Below are positions 9,655 through 20,403 of a stretch of DNA of 64,000 nt, piece after piece (the first letter of the stretch is position 1; every line of letters begins with the position of its first letter). The stretch is from the NCBI RefSeq assembly GCF_027887165.1, contig NC_077231.1, positions 125,815,487 to 125,879,486 on the forward strand. The letters are read 5' to 3'. The position numbers and the translations under genes are program-made. The stretch comes from Monodelphis domestica. Its lineage: Eukaryota > Chordata > Mammalia > Didelphimorphia > Didelphidae. The notes under the pieces were generated by a model. The model ran no database searches. It was not told the origin of the DNA and worked only from the letters and a program-made list of their open reading frames with translations.

Positions 9655-12600
9655 ATGCCAGGGAGTCCACAAGTAACAATCATAACTTTGAACATGAATG
9701 GGATGAACTCACCCATAAAATGTAGATGAATAGCAGAATGGATTTGAATCCAAAACCCTACCATATGTTGTCTTCAAGAAACACATATGAGGCGGGTAGA
9801 CACCCACAAGGTCAGAATTAAAGGATGGAGTAAGACCTTCTAGGCCTCAAGAAAGAAGGCAGGAGTTGCAATCATGATATCTGACAAAGCCAAAGCAAAA
9901 ATAGACATGATTAAAAGGGATAGGGAGGGTAATTATATTTTGTTAAAAGGGACTTCAGATAATGAGGAAATATCACTAATCAACATGTGTGCACCACATA
10001 GTATAGCATCCAAATTTCTAATGTAGAAACTAGGAGAATTGAAGGAAGAAATAGACAGTAAAACCTTATTAGTGGGAGATCTGAACCAACCACTATCAAA
10101 TTTAGATAAATAAAATAAATAAATAAATAAGAAAGAGGTAAAAGAAGTGAATGAAATCTTAGAAAAATTAGAGTTAATAGACATATGGAGAAAAATAAAT
10201 AGGGACAAAAAGGAATACACCTTCTTCTCAGCACCACATGGTACATTCACAAAGATTGACCATACACTAGGTCACAGAAACATGGCATACAAATGCAGAA
10301 AAGCAGAAATAATAAATGCAGCCTTTTCAAATCACAAGGCAATAAAAATAATGATCAATAAGGGTATATGGAAAACCAAATAAAAATTAATTGGAAATTA
10401 AATAATATGATACTCCAAAATCGGTTAGAGAAGAAATCATAGAAACAATTAATAATTTCATCGAGGAAAATGACAATGGTGAGACATCCTTTCAAACCTT
10501 TTGAAATGCAGCCAAAGCAGTAATCAGAGGTAAATTCATATCCCTGAGTGCATATATTAACAAACTAGGGAGGGCAGAGATCAATGGATTGGAAATGCAA
10601 ATAAAAAAAACTTGAAAGCGAACAAATTAAAACCCCCCAGCAGAAAACCAAACTAGAGATCCTAAAAATTAAGGGAGAAATTAATAAAATCGAAAGTGAT
10701 AGAACTATTAAACTAATAAATAAGACTAGAAGCTGGTACTTTGAAAAAAACAAACAAAATATACAAAGTACTGGTCAATCTAATTAAAAAGAGGAAAGAA
10801 GAATAGCAAATTAACAGCATCAAAGATGAAAAGGGGTACATCACCTCCAATGAGGAGGAAATTAAGGCAATCATTAAAAATTACTTTGCCCAATTATATG
10901 GCAATAAATATACCAATCTAGGTGATATGGACGAATATATACAAAAATACAAACTGCCTAGACTAACAGAAGAAGAAATAGAATTCTTAAATAATCCCAT
11001 ACCAGAAAATGAAATCCAACAGGCCATCAAAGAACTCCCTAAGAAAAAAATCCCCAGGGCCAGATGGATTCCCAAGTGAATTCTATCAAACATTCAAAGA
11101 ACAGTTAATCCCAATACTATACAAATTATTTGACATAATAAGCAAAGAGGGAGTTCTACCAAACTCCTTTTATGACACAAACATGGTACTGATTCCAAAA
11201 CCAGGCAGGTCAAAAACAGAGAAAGAAAATTATAGACCAATCTCCCTAATGAATATAGATGCAAAAATCTTAAATAGGATACTAGCAAAAAAACTGCAAG
11301 TCATCCACCATGATCAAGTAGGATTTATACCAGGGATGCAGGGCTGGTTCAATATTGGGAAAACCATCCACACAATTGACCATATCAACAAGGAAACCAA
11401 CAAAAATCACATCATTATTTCAATAGATGCAGAAAAAGCCTTTGATAAAATATAACATCCTTTCCTATTAAAATCACTAGAAAGCATAGGAATAGAAGGA
11501 TCGTTCCTAAAAATAATAAACAGTATATATCTAAAACCATCAGCTAATATCATCTGCAATGGGGATAAACTAGATGCATTCCCAATAATATCAGGAGTGA
11601 AACAAGGATGCCCATTATCACCTCTACTGTTAGACATTGTTCTAGAAACACTAGCAGTAGCAATTAGAGAAGATAAAGGAATTGAAGGCATCAAAATAGG
11701 CAAGGAGGAGACCAAGTTATCGCTCTTTGCAGATGACATGATGGTCTACTTAAAGAATCCTAGAGATTCAACCAAAAAGCTAATTGAAATAATCAACAAC
11801 TTTAGCAAAGTTGCAGGATACTAAATAAACCCGCATAAGTCATCAGCATTTCTATATATTTCCAACACAGCTCAGCAGCAAAAACTAGAAAGAGAAATCC
11901 CATTCAAAATCACCTTAGACAAAATAAAATACCTAGGAATCTATCTCCCGAGACAAACACAGGAACTATATGAACAGAACTACAAAACACTCTCCACACA
12001 ACTAAAACTAAACTTGAACAATTGGAAAAACATTAACTGCTCATGGGTAGGACGAGCCAATATGATAAAAATGAACATCCTATCCAAACTTATTTATCTA
12101 TTTAGTGCCATACCCATTGAACTTCCAAAATATTTCTTTACTGATTTAGAAAAAACCATAACAAAGTTCATTTGGAAGAACAAAGGATCAAGGATATCCA
12201 AGGAAATAATGAAAAAAAATTCAAAGGAAGGGGGCCTTGCAGTCCCAGATCTCAAACTATATTACAAAGCAGCAGTCATCAAAACAATTTGGTACTGGCT
12301 AAGAAACAGAAAGGAGGATCAGTGGAATTTGGGGCAAGTGACCTCAGCAAGACAATATATGATAAACCCAAAGATGCCAGCTTTTGGGACAAAAATCCAC
12401 TATTCGATAAAAACTGGTTGGAAAATTGGAAGGCAGTGTGGGAGAGATTAGGTTTGGATCAACACCTCACATCCTACAGCAAGATAAATTCAAAATGGGT
12501 GAATGACTTGAACATAAAGAAGGAAACTATAAGTAAATTGGGCAAATACAGAATAGTATACATGTCAGACCTTTGGGAAGGGAAAGACTTTAAAACAAGC

Positions 12601-13419
12601 AAGACTTAGAAAAAGTCACAAAATGTAAAATCAATAATTTTGACTACATCAAATTAAAAAGTTTTTGTACAAACAAAACCAATGTAACTAAAATCAGAAG
12701 GGAAGCAACAAATTGGGAAACAATCTTCATAAAAACTTCTGACAAAGGTTTAATTACTCAAATTTACAAAGAGCTAAATCAATTGTACAAAAAATCAAGC
12801 CATTCTCCAATTGATAAATGGGCAAGGGACATGAATAGGCAGTTTTCAGATAAAGAAATCAAAACTATTAATAAGCACATGAAAAAGCGTTCTACATCTC
12901 TTATAATCAGAGAGATGCAAATGAAAACAACCTTGAGGTATCACCTCACACCTAGCTAAAATGCCAGCAGAGGAAAGTAGTGAATGCTGGAGGGGATGTG
13001 GAAAAGTAGGGACATTAATTCATTGTTGGTGGAGTTGTGAATTGATCCAACCATTCTGGAGGGCAATTTGGAACTATGCCCAAAGGGCGATAAAAGACTG
13101 TCTGCACTTTGATCCAGCCATAGCACTGCTGGGTTTGTACCCCAAAGAGATAATAAGGAAAAAGACTTGTGCAAGAATATTCATAGCTGCGCTCTTTGTG
13201 GTGGCCAAAAATTGGAAAATGAGGGGATGCCCTTCAGTTGGAGAATGGCTGAACAAATTGTGGTCTATGTTGGTGATGGAATACTATTGTGCTAAAAAGA
13301 ATAATAAAGTGGAGGAATTCCACGGAGACTGGAACAACCTCCAGGAAGTGATGCAGAGTGAGAGGAGCAGAACCAGGAAAACATTGTACACAGAGACTGA
13401 TACATTGTGGTACAATTGA
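9655..13419 (+). pseudogene. L1 ORF2 (endonuclease and reverse transcriptase), decayed
   Basis: Starts MPGSPQVTIITLNMNGMNS, the N-terminus of an AP-type endonuclease, with QETHM and GDLN motifs following. In-frame TGA stops at codons 25 and 31 look like CpG decay of CGA arginine codons. The RT domain has [13 protein letters not shown] (about 11415-11453), GCPLSPLL (about 11606-11629) and the catalytic FADD at 11726-11737. The C-terminus has a Cys-rich CWRGCGKVGTLIHCWW segment and ends LWYN. The 3765-nt span is close to a full ORF2, but multiple stops and shifts break it. Confidence 0.9.
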
Positions 13420-13792
13420 AGGTAATGGACTCCTCCACAAGGGACAATGCAGTGTCTCTGAACAATCTGCAGGGATCTGAAAAACACTATCCACAAGCAG
13501 AGGATAAACTGTGGGAGTAAAAACACCTATGAAAACAACTGCTTGACTACAGGGGTTGAGGGGATATGATTGAGGAGAGACTCTAAATGAACACTCTAGT
13601 GCAAATACCAACAACATGGAAATGGGTTCGAACCAAGAACACATGTGAAACCCAGTGGAATTGTGCGCCAGCTATGGGAGAGGTGGGGTAGGGGGAGGGA
13701 AAAAATGATCTTTGTCTCCAATGAATAATGTTTGGAAATGATCAAATAAAAAATTAAAAAAAAAAAAGAAATTTCGTGTTGGCTGCAGGAAG

Positions 13793-13885
13793 AGTGGGTG
13801 GAGGGGAGGGAGGGAAATAATGTGATTATTGTAACCAAGGAATAATGTTCTAAATTGACTAAATAAATTAATTTTAAAAAAAAGA
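13793..13885 (+). mobile_element. second L1 3' tail fragment
   Basis: GTGGAGGGGAGGGAGGGAAATAATG...GTAACCAAGGAATAATGTTCTAAATTGACTAAATAAATTAATT and an A-run. This matches the terminal ~90 bp of a different L1 subfamily tail, directly behind the full-length element's poly(A). Confidence 0.7.
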
Positions 13886-14160
13886 AAAATTGAATAGATC
13901 AGAGATTTCTGGCAAGATTGTTGAGTAATTGTGTTTATGTTCAGGTCCCTTTACCTCCATACAAGAAGAAATGCATAAAATAGGATAAAAATTAAAAACA
14001 GAAAAAAGAAGGAAGGAAAAAAAATTGCTACAAGGAAAATATTACAGAAAAAACAGCAGAGAGATTGAAGGAATAAATAAGCCTCTTAATACAATGAAGA
14101 AGAATGGTGCAATATAAGCAATGTGGAGAGACATCTCCAGAAGAATAAATGAATAAAAAA
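13886..14160 (+). other. possible L1 5'-UTR-like fragment
   Basis: GAGATTTCTGGCAAGATTGTTGAGTA resembles the opening of the L1 at 6803 (GATTTCTGGTCAAGATGGC). The remainder is A-rich and unrecognised, so this is a weak call. Confidence 0.35.
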
Positions 14161-14161
14161 A

Positions 14162-14260
14162 AGCATTCATTAATCACTTACTATGTGCCAAACATCATAT
14201 TAAACACTGGGGATACAATTTTCTGCCCTTAAGGACCTTACCTTCTAAAAAGCTGGTGAC
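14162..14260 (-). mobile_element. L2 LINE 3' tail
   Basis: Plus strand reads AGCATTCATTAATCACTTACTATGTGCCAAACATC...CACTGGGGATACAA...CCCTTAAGGACCTTACCTTCTAA, the reverse complement of the L2 3' terminus. Confidence 0.75.
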
Positions 14261-15074
14261 TGAGATTTGTTATGACTTAAAAAAATTTGTTGTTGTTGTT
14301 GTTGTTGTTAGGGAAGCCACAGGAATGATGGGGGTGGGGGCAATGGCAAGTTGACTGATACATGATTTTCAGTATCAATCACAGCACTGATTGGTTATGG
14401 AACCAGGGCTTAAAAGGGCCAATTGGGGTTGCAAATCTCCACAACAGATGGTGAGAAGACAGCCAGGGTAGAATAAGAATCAGGATCTCACAGGGTTTAA
14501 AGGAAGAGTTTCAGACATAAGAGTTTAGTTTCCCAAGGGCACAATCTTTGGTCTGGAAGGTTCAGGAGTAGGATACAGGTGGTTAATAACCTTTAATCTG
14601 AAAAGTGCAAAGCAAAGAAATTAATGGCAAAAAAAGAGGTTTAGACTTGAAAGCAAATGCTGTAATAATTACAAATAACCACAAGTGAGATGGACAATTG
14701 GAAGCATCTGGTGAGTGGTTGATATTAAAAACTGAATTCAAGGAAGACATAGGGAGCAAAATTTTGGGCTGTAAATAATTTTAAAAGACAAAGGGAATTG
14801 GTGTTTTAGAACAGAAAGTGGAAAATGTTACTAAGTGGACATTCTGAAAAAGAGAATGAAAGGGAACTCAAAAATGTAACAAAGCAAAAATGTTAAATGA
14901 CAGTAAAATTGGAAGATGCTTCCCTTCTCATCCCAGTTAATTTCATTTGTGAAACTATTTTTCACTTTCATATAGCCAACATTTTGTGATCTTCTCTATT
15001 TCTATTTTTGGTTAAGAATACAAGCCCTATCTATTCTCACCCCCCAACCACCCCCCCCCCAATTTTATTGTGCC
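14261..15074. other. unclassified stretch with (GTT)n
   Basis: A (TTG)n microsatellite at about 14287-14309 and a C-run at about 15041-15060. The sequence between (about 14310-14900) has no recognised match and could be an old retroviral remnant. Confidence 0.4.
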
Positions 15075-15369
15075 TTTGCCTTCCTCTAACAAAGCAGTCT
15101 TCCTCTTTCACTTGGAAATTTCATCAGCTCCCATGGATTTAATTACCATCTTTATATTGATGATTCTCAATTCTACCTTTCCTGCCCCTCTGCTCACCTC
15201 TAGTTTCACATCTCCAACTATATGCCAAAGAGACATCTTAAATGGAGTATGTCCAAAATTGAACTCATCATCTTTCTCTTTAACCCTTCCTTCCCTAGTA
15301 CTGTAGAAGACCACACCATCTTCCCAGTCCCTCAAGGCACAAAACCTAGGAGCCATCTCAGATTCCTAG

Positions 15370-16157
15370 TGTAGCAGTCCACACCTATCTATGGTCAAGG
15401 GAAATAGTTAAAATGTAAAGATTGTCTTAGGAGAGTGCATGCTCAGTCCTGCGCATGGCAAGTAAAGCCTTTGACCCTTGATCCCAGCATCTGCCAGGTT
15501 TAGGCGCAAAATCAGGTTTCTTTGTGCTCACCTGGCTAAGACAAACCACACCTATACCTTGTTGTAATTTACAATTGACCAATGGCAATCCACTATGTAT
15601 TCATCAATATGTATTGTGTACATTTGCATCTCAATAATAATAAATAGGAGTGTCCACAGAGAGCCAGCTCTCTTTACCTTATCACCCCTCACCTGTCTCT
15701 GTCTTTCCTGGAGCTTGGCCTCAGGCCAAGCTCAACTTTTACTTTCTCCCTCTCTATCTCTCTCTCTCTTCCAGAAAGACCTTTCCTCCTCAATCTCTTA
15801 TCCTCAAGTGGTTCATGCTTACAGTACCAGCTCTAAGGAACCGGTGATTTCTTTCTTAATCTCCTCTCCTCAGGTCGGACTGATCCGTACTTACAGCCCA
15901 GGCTGTAAGGGATCCTGGCTTTTCTTTTAGCCAGTCTCCATGTTCATTGCTTACTCCCGTATGTTAGTTTAAAGTTACTTAACTGGTTCATGTCCTAGTG
16001 AAAGCTAAGTAGCTGAGCTTATCCTGTGGAGCTCTATTGTTAAATATTATGTGTGTCTGCCTGCTTCCTTATCCATCTCCTTGGCTCCAATCCTTCCCTC
16101 AAGGTCAACCTTCTATCTTTCCTTTCCTGGGAGGGCTGCAGGCCAGCCCCCGCCACA
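15370..16157. mobile_element. solo LTR of an endogenous retrovirus
   Basis: 788 bp bounded by TGTAGCAG...CGCCACA, i.e. TGT...ACA ends, and flanked by the 5-bp direct repeat CCTAG (15365-15369 and 16158-16162). It interrupts an L2 that resumes on both sides. It has an AATAAA-type signal at about 15635-15646 and a pyrimidine-rich stretch behind it (CTCTCTATCTCTCTCTCTC). No gag, pol or env sequence remains, consistent with LTR-LTR recombination. The polyadenylation signal suggests plus orientation. The retroviral class is not determined; 5-bp duplications occur in more than one class. Confidence 0.82.
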
Positions 16158-16390
16158 CCTAGATATCTCTTACCCTACTTCCTCTGCAATATCAAAGCTG
16201 TTATCAGGGCCATCTATTTTACCTTTGCAAAATCTCTAGACTTTGTCTTCTTCTCTCCTCTGACAATGCCATCACTCTAGAGCAGGTGCTCATTACCTTG
16301 TGCCTAGATTATTGCAATACTGTCCTGATGGGTCTTAGGTCTCTTCCCATTCCAAGCCATCTTCCATATAACCACCAAAGTGATATTCTT

Positions 16391-16593
16391 TTTTTATTCA
16401 TTCATTCATTCATTCATTATTTTATAACCCTTACCTTCCTTCTTAGAGAATCAATACTATGTATTGGGTTTTTAAAAACTTTATTTAGAATATTTTTCCA
16501 TGGTTACATGATTTATGATTCCCTACCCCTTACTTTCTCCTCCCCCCTCCCAAAGCTGACACACAGTTCCACTGGGCTATACATATATCACAA
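16391..16593 (-). mobile_element. composite SINE fragment plus L1 3' tail insertion
   Basis: Inside the L2. A (TTCA)n tract (about 16397-16418), then a minus-strand SINE tail (ATAACCCTTACCTTCCTTCTTAG, about 16422-16470), then a minus-strand L1 3' end (TTTAGAATATTTTTCCATGGTTACATG...CTCCCCCCTCCCAAAG). It is flanked by near-identical AA(G/A)TGATATTCTT at about 16379-16390 and 16594-16605, which reads as a single target duplication around the whole composite. Confidence 0.7.
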
Positions 16594-16710
16594 AATGATA
16601 TTCTTAAAACTCAAGTTTAGCTATGTCACTCCCTTGCACAATAAATTTCAGTGGTTCCCTATCACTTTCAGAATTAAATACATACTCTGTAACATAACTG
16701 TAACCTTTAG

Positions 16711-16895
16711 TAGGCAGCTAGGAGGCTCAGTGAATAGAGTCCCAGATCTAGAGATGTGAGGCTCTGGGTTCAAACCTGACCTCAGACATTTCCTAGCTGT
16801 GTGACCCTGGGCAAGTCACTTAACCTCAGTTGTCTAGCCCTTACCACTCTTCTGTCTTGGAGTTGATAATTGATTTTGATTCTAGGACAGAACAT
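16711..16895 (+). mobile_element. marsupial tRNA-derived CORE-SINE, in the tandem duplication
   Basis: GGCAGCTAGGAGGCTCAGTGAATAGAG head, GGTTCAAACCTGACCTCAGACA, the CORE TGTGACCCTGGGCAAGTCAC, then CTAGCCCTTACCACTCTTCTG and a TTGATTTTGATTCTAGGACAGA tail. Plus orientation. All but its first ~14 bp was copied again by the 264-bp tandem duplication. Confidence 0.9.
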
Positions 16896-17252
16896 AAGAG
16901 TTTTGAAAAAATCCTCATAACCTAGTCCCCTTCTACCTTTCCAGTGTTTTTACTCACTATCAGGTACTCTTTGATCCAATGACACTGGGCTCAGTGAATA
17001 GAGTCCCAGATCTAGAGATGTGAGGCTCTGGGTTCAAACCTGACCTCAGACATTTCCTAGCTGTGTGACCCTGGGCAAGTCACTTAACCTCAGTTGTCTA
17101 GCCCTTACCACTCTTCTGTCTTGGAGTTGATAATTGATTTTGATTCTAGGACAGAACATAAGAGTTTTGAAAAAATCCTCATAACCTAGTCCCCTTCTAC
17201 CTTTCCAGTGTTTTTACTCACTATCAGGTTCTCTTTGATCCAATGACACTGG
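16725..17252 (+). repeat. 264-bp near-perfect tandem duplication
   Basis: Unit 1 spans about 16725-16988 and unit 2 about 16989-17252. The only difference found by eye is A versus T in CAGGTACTCT / CAGGTTCTCT. Each unit holds most of a SINE plus the L2 sequence behind it. The junction CACTGGG|CTCAG joins the L2 unit end to the SINE interior with about 2 bp of shared GG. Confidence 0.93.
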
Positions 17253-17894
17253 GTTCCAGAGACTCCACAAATAAGACACTCCATTTCTCTGTTCCAGGTA
17301 TTTTCTCTGGTTATTCCCCATACGTGGAATCCTTTCCCCTCTTTGCTCTGACTACTGACTTCCCTGATTTCCTTTAAATTTCAACTAAAATCCAATCCTT
17401 TTCAGGAAATTTTTTCCAACTTCTCAATTTTAGTGCCAAGTAACTAAAAGAGTCTTGGTGCCAATAAACCATATTACAAGGCACCAATCAATAAAACTAA
17501 CTGGTACTGTATAAAAAAAAAAGTAGAAAAGCAGATCACTTGATTAAATTAGATGAGCAAGAACTTAAAGTAAATGTATTTAGTTCTCTGTTCAATATCC
17601 CAATTATATAAACTCTTAGGACAGCTTTTTGACAAAAACTGCTATAAAAACTTTAATATATTTTTTTGTAGCAAATAGACTGGTATCATAGCCTACATAG
17701 AATAAAAATTCCAAACAAATACAGTCCAATCATAAAAAGGCACATCATAAAAATCAGAAAGCAAAAAGCTTTATCTTTTGTAGCAATTTATTAGAGGGAA
17801 ATTCCCAACTTAACAAGGATGTAGGAGATTATAAAAGAAGTCTTCATTACATAAAATTTAAAAGCTTTTAGAAGATAAAAAGAAAGTAACTAAA

Positions 17895-18102
17895 TTTTTT
17901 TTTTTTAAAAACCCTTACCTTCCGTCTTGGAGTCAATACTGTGTATTGGCTCCAAGGCAGAAGAGTGGTAAGGGCTAGGCAATGGGGGTCAAGTGACTTG
18001 CCCAGGGTCACACAGCTAGGAAGTGGCTGAGGCCAGATTTGAACCTAGGACCTCCCGTCTCTAGGCCTGGCTCTCAATCCACTGAGCTACCCAGCTGCCC
18101 CC
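17895..18102 (-). mobile_element. CORE-SINE insertion with 13-bp target duplication
   Basis: Minus-strand SINE: poly(T) then AAACCCTTACCTTCCGTCTTGG, GTGACTTGCCCAGGGTCACACAGC and the tRNA-like head ...GAGCTACCCAGCTGCCCC. It is bounded by GAAAGTAACTAAA at 17882-17894 and again at 18103-18115. The intact ends and perfect duplication indicate a fairly recent insertion into the old L1. Confidence 0.95.
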
Positions 18103-18149
18103 GAAAGTAACTAAAATTAAGAGAAAAGATTGAGTGAGAAAAAGAGTTT

Positions 18150-18440
18150 GCATTTCATTTCTTAGTCTCAGGTTTCGATTTGTAAAATGAGGAAGTTAGT
18201 CTAGATCCTAGGTGTCAAGCATGAGGCCTCAGAACAAGATTAAAATATAATTGGGAAATACTTAAAACAATAAGCAAAAAGACAATTAAAATGATATTGT
18301 TAATATGTGGTTTTATAAGTTAATGTGTGGGTCACAAGGATGCTTACATATAACTTGGTGACCCTTTTTCTATCTGCATTTGACCCTACTGGTTTAGATG
18401 ATCTCTAAAGTCCTTTCTATCTCTATAAAATCATATGAGC
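18150..18440 (+). mobile_element. MIR-class SINE tail interrupted by a hAT-like element
   Basis: Left part TTAGTCTCAGGTTTCGATTTGTAAAATGAGGAAGTTAGTCTAGAT; right part TTTAGATGATCTCTAAAGTCCTTTCTATCTCTATAAAATCAT. Together they read through as one MIR-class tail with the break in GTCTAGAT/GTTTAGAT. Confidence 0.75.
18207..18391. mobile_element. small non-autonomous hAT-like DNA transposon
   Basis: 185 bp. Ends CCTAGGTGTCAAGC and ...TTGACCCTACTGG are imperfect inverted repeats of the (CA)GGTGTCAA type. It is flanked by the 8-bp repeat GTCTAGAT (18199-18206) / GTTTAGAT (18392-18399), the duplication length typical of hAT transposases. The interior has AAACAATAAG and TATAAGTTAATGTGTGGGTCACAAGG and no ORF. 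Confidence 0.72.
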
Positions 18441-18925
18441 TTTGATAAAATCTTGATATCCAAAATTTAGAGGGAATTGGCACATATTTCACCAAGAACT
18501 ATCAATGAAAAATAGTCCAAGGAAATGAGCAAACACTTTTCAAAAGAAGAAATGCTAATCATTTTCTAGCAACACTGTGAATTGGAAAATAATTTGGAAT
18601 TCCATAAGAAAATTTGAGCAATAAAAGTCAATAAATAATTCATACCCCAAGTGTTGGGATCCAACTACAAGTAAGTTAATGACAAGTAAATATCTACATA
18701 TTAAAAATATTCATGACAACATTATTAATTCTAACAAAAACCTGAAAAAATATGAGTTCAGTGATTGGGGAAGGGCAAAACAACTTGAATATTATGAAAT
18801 ATCAAAATGCTATATAAAGTAATGAGTATGATGATTTCAGAAAAATTTAGTTGAAATAATGCTGAATAAAGAAAACCGTTAAAAGAATATATACAATATG
18901 AACATGTAAGAACACTTTAAAAGGC

Positions 18926-20128
18926 AACAAAACTCAAGTTAAATATAGCAGACAATATTTTTAAAGGACATGCCCTTTCTATTAATAATTGGCAAACTAC
19001 AACAGTGATAAGCAACCTGTTCTATCCACTGCAAATATATTAGGTTGGAAGTTTTATTTAACTTTGGGGGGGGTGTACTTGTTGGAGGCAGAGGAAAGTC
19101 AATTTGGGGGTTGCTTGGGAAATGTCTATTGAGTTAAAAATTAAATATGAAGAAAAATATTTATCCATGAAGAAAAAAGAGAATACAAACATATATATAT
19201 ATATATGTGACACATGTGTCACAATATTATGTCAAATTATTAGAATTGCTTTAAATCTATTACAGACATGTTTTTTCCTCCATTGTTGAACTTGTTTATT
19301 TAAATTTTGTTGCGTTGATTTGGATATTTAGATACTACATTGAATCTGTTTCTTGGGGATATGGGTACTCCTTCCAGTGATGCAGCTCACAACCCATCCA
19401 GTGTAAATCTTGTCTCTCTTCTCCTATAAATTCTCCCTGGGGTGGGGAGGATTGAGATTGTCCATTTAATCAACACTTTACCATCCTTTAGGTCTCTAGG
19501 GGTTTGCTTGACATTGTTAGGGATGAGTGGAGCACGAGACCTACCTGTCCATTGGCTACCACTCAACCTTTAGATTGCTTCTCTTGCACAATTCTTCTCT
19601 ACTAATTGTGGAGTCTAATCACGTTTGCCATGTGCTTCTCTATTGCCTTTTGGGTGACCTTCAACTTTAATTCATCATTGACTGCTAGATATTCCATGAC
19701 TCACAGCCATCCTGCATCACTAGAAGAAAGCTGATGGTATCAGATTGGCCTTCATTTTCAAGAAGAAACTTTGAGTCGTTAGAATGCAGAAATATGATAT
19801 TTATACATATGAAGGTTCTCTATCAAAATGACAATCTGTATTAGCTTTTTAAAATAACTTGGATTTCAGAAGAAGACCAGACATGAAAGGGATATCTTAT
19901 TTACTTTTGGATGAGGCTGCTGACATGGCCCTGAATGTCAGTTTTTACAGTGGTTTAGAGTTAATTTGATGAGGCTGTAATCTTAGAATTTGGACTGTAC
20001 TTGTATAAACTATTTTCCATTTTACTTGAAAATTCTTACTTGTACTATATTTATGTTTAAGCATCACTGATGAAAATGATTATTAATAGGTATATCTGTG
20101 TACCTTCTTAAGCCTTGGTAGCTCCACT
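18926..20128. other. unclassified stretch with (TA)n
   Basis: Contains (AT)n at about 19191-19207, next to GTGACACATGTGTCAC (19207-19222), a perfect 16-bp palindrome. No gene seen; several short moderate-complexity tracts only. Confidence 0.5.
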
Positions 20129-20205
20129 GAACCAGTCTCCCAAGGAGCTAATTTCCTCATTAGATTCTCATTTCCATCCCAATTTCATGTAATCCCCAAA
20201 GAAAA
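20129..20205 (+). repeat. 77-bp repeat unit, copy 1 of 3 in the window
   Basis: GAACCAGTCTCCCAAGGAGC...TTCATGTAATCCCCAAAGAAAA. Close copies occur at 22917-22992 (plus) and, shorter, at 24055-24108 (minus). Not a SINE or LINE I recognise. Confidence 0.75.
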
Positions 20206-20403
20206 TACATTCAATTAAAAAAAAAAGTCTTAGTAATAGCTGGATTGGTTGGAACATCGAGGGTACTCTTCCCCACACAGATACATAACAAAATGGTAAA
20301 TTTTATAGAGTTAACAATGAAAGTTTTAAGAGATGGTAATAAAAGTCATTGATTTTGAGCAGATAATTTCACTTTTCTGGTCTCCGTTCTCTTTGTCTTA
20401 TAT

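Larger units (their letters stand above)
6803..13768 (+). mobile_element. near full-length L1 LINE, inactive
   Basis: About 7 kb. In order: a 5' UTR opening with AGATTTCTGGTCAAGATGGC and containing tandem repeats, ORF1 (7985-8970), a ~680-bp inter-ORF region with purine-rich runs, ORF2 (9655-13419), a ~340-bp 3' UTR, and an A-rich tail at about 13743-13768. Both ORFs are broken by frameshifts and stops, so the copy cannot move by itself. I could not find a convincing target-site duplication: the 5' flank TAATCTATAT is not repeated after the tail. The exact 5' end is uncertain by about 10 bp. Confidence 0.92.
15075..17445 (+). mobile_element. L2 LINE (RT C-terminus to 3' region), carrier of nested insertions
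   Basis: L2 pieces run in order: 15075-15364 (CTTTATATTGATGATTCTCAA, GTCCAAAATTGAACTCATC, CAAAACCTAGGAGCCATCTC), 16163-16377 (GCCTAGATTATTGCAATACT), 16606-16710 (TCACTCCCTTGCACAATAAA), then 16896-17442 (ATAACCTAGTCCCCTTCTACC, ATTTTCTCTGGTTATTCCCC, AAATTTCAACTAAAATCCAA). The gaps hold a solo LTR, a SINE/L1 composite, a SINE and a tandem duplication. Colinearity of the four pieces shows they were once one element. Confidence 0.85.
17455..18925 (+). mobile_element. old degraded L1 (ORF2 C-terminal half and 3' region)
   Basis: Decayed L1 ORF2 phrases appear in order: ACTAACTGGTACTGTATAA, TTTTTGACAAAAACTGCTATAAA, TTACATAAAATTTAAAAGCTTTTAG. After the nested SINE/MIR block come AACTGTGAATTGGAAAATAATTTGGAA, TTATTAATTCTAACAAAAACCTG and AATATTATGAAATATCAAAATGC. 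Many indels; clearly older than the 6.8-kb L1. Confidence 0.65.

Noticed and set aside
1-13768. Treating the L1 end at 1-657 and the L1 at 6803-13768 as one rearranged element
   Set aside because: Each has its own 3' UTR and tail and both carry the same ORF2 end, so they are two copies.
15370-16157. Provirus with coding genes
   Set aside because: Only one LTR is present and the sequence between its ends has no gag, pol or env similarity that I can see.
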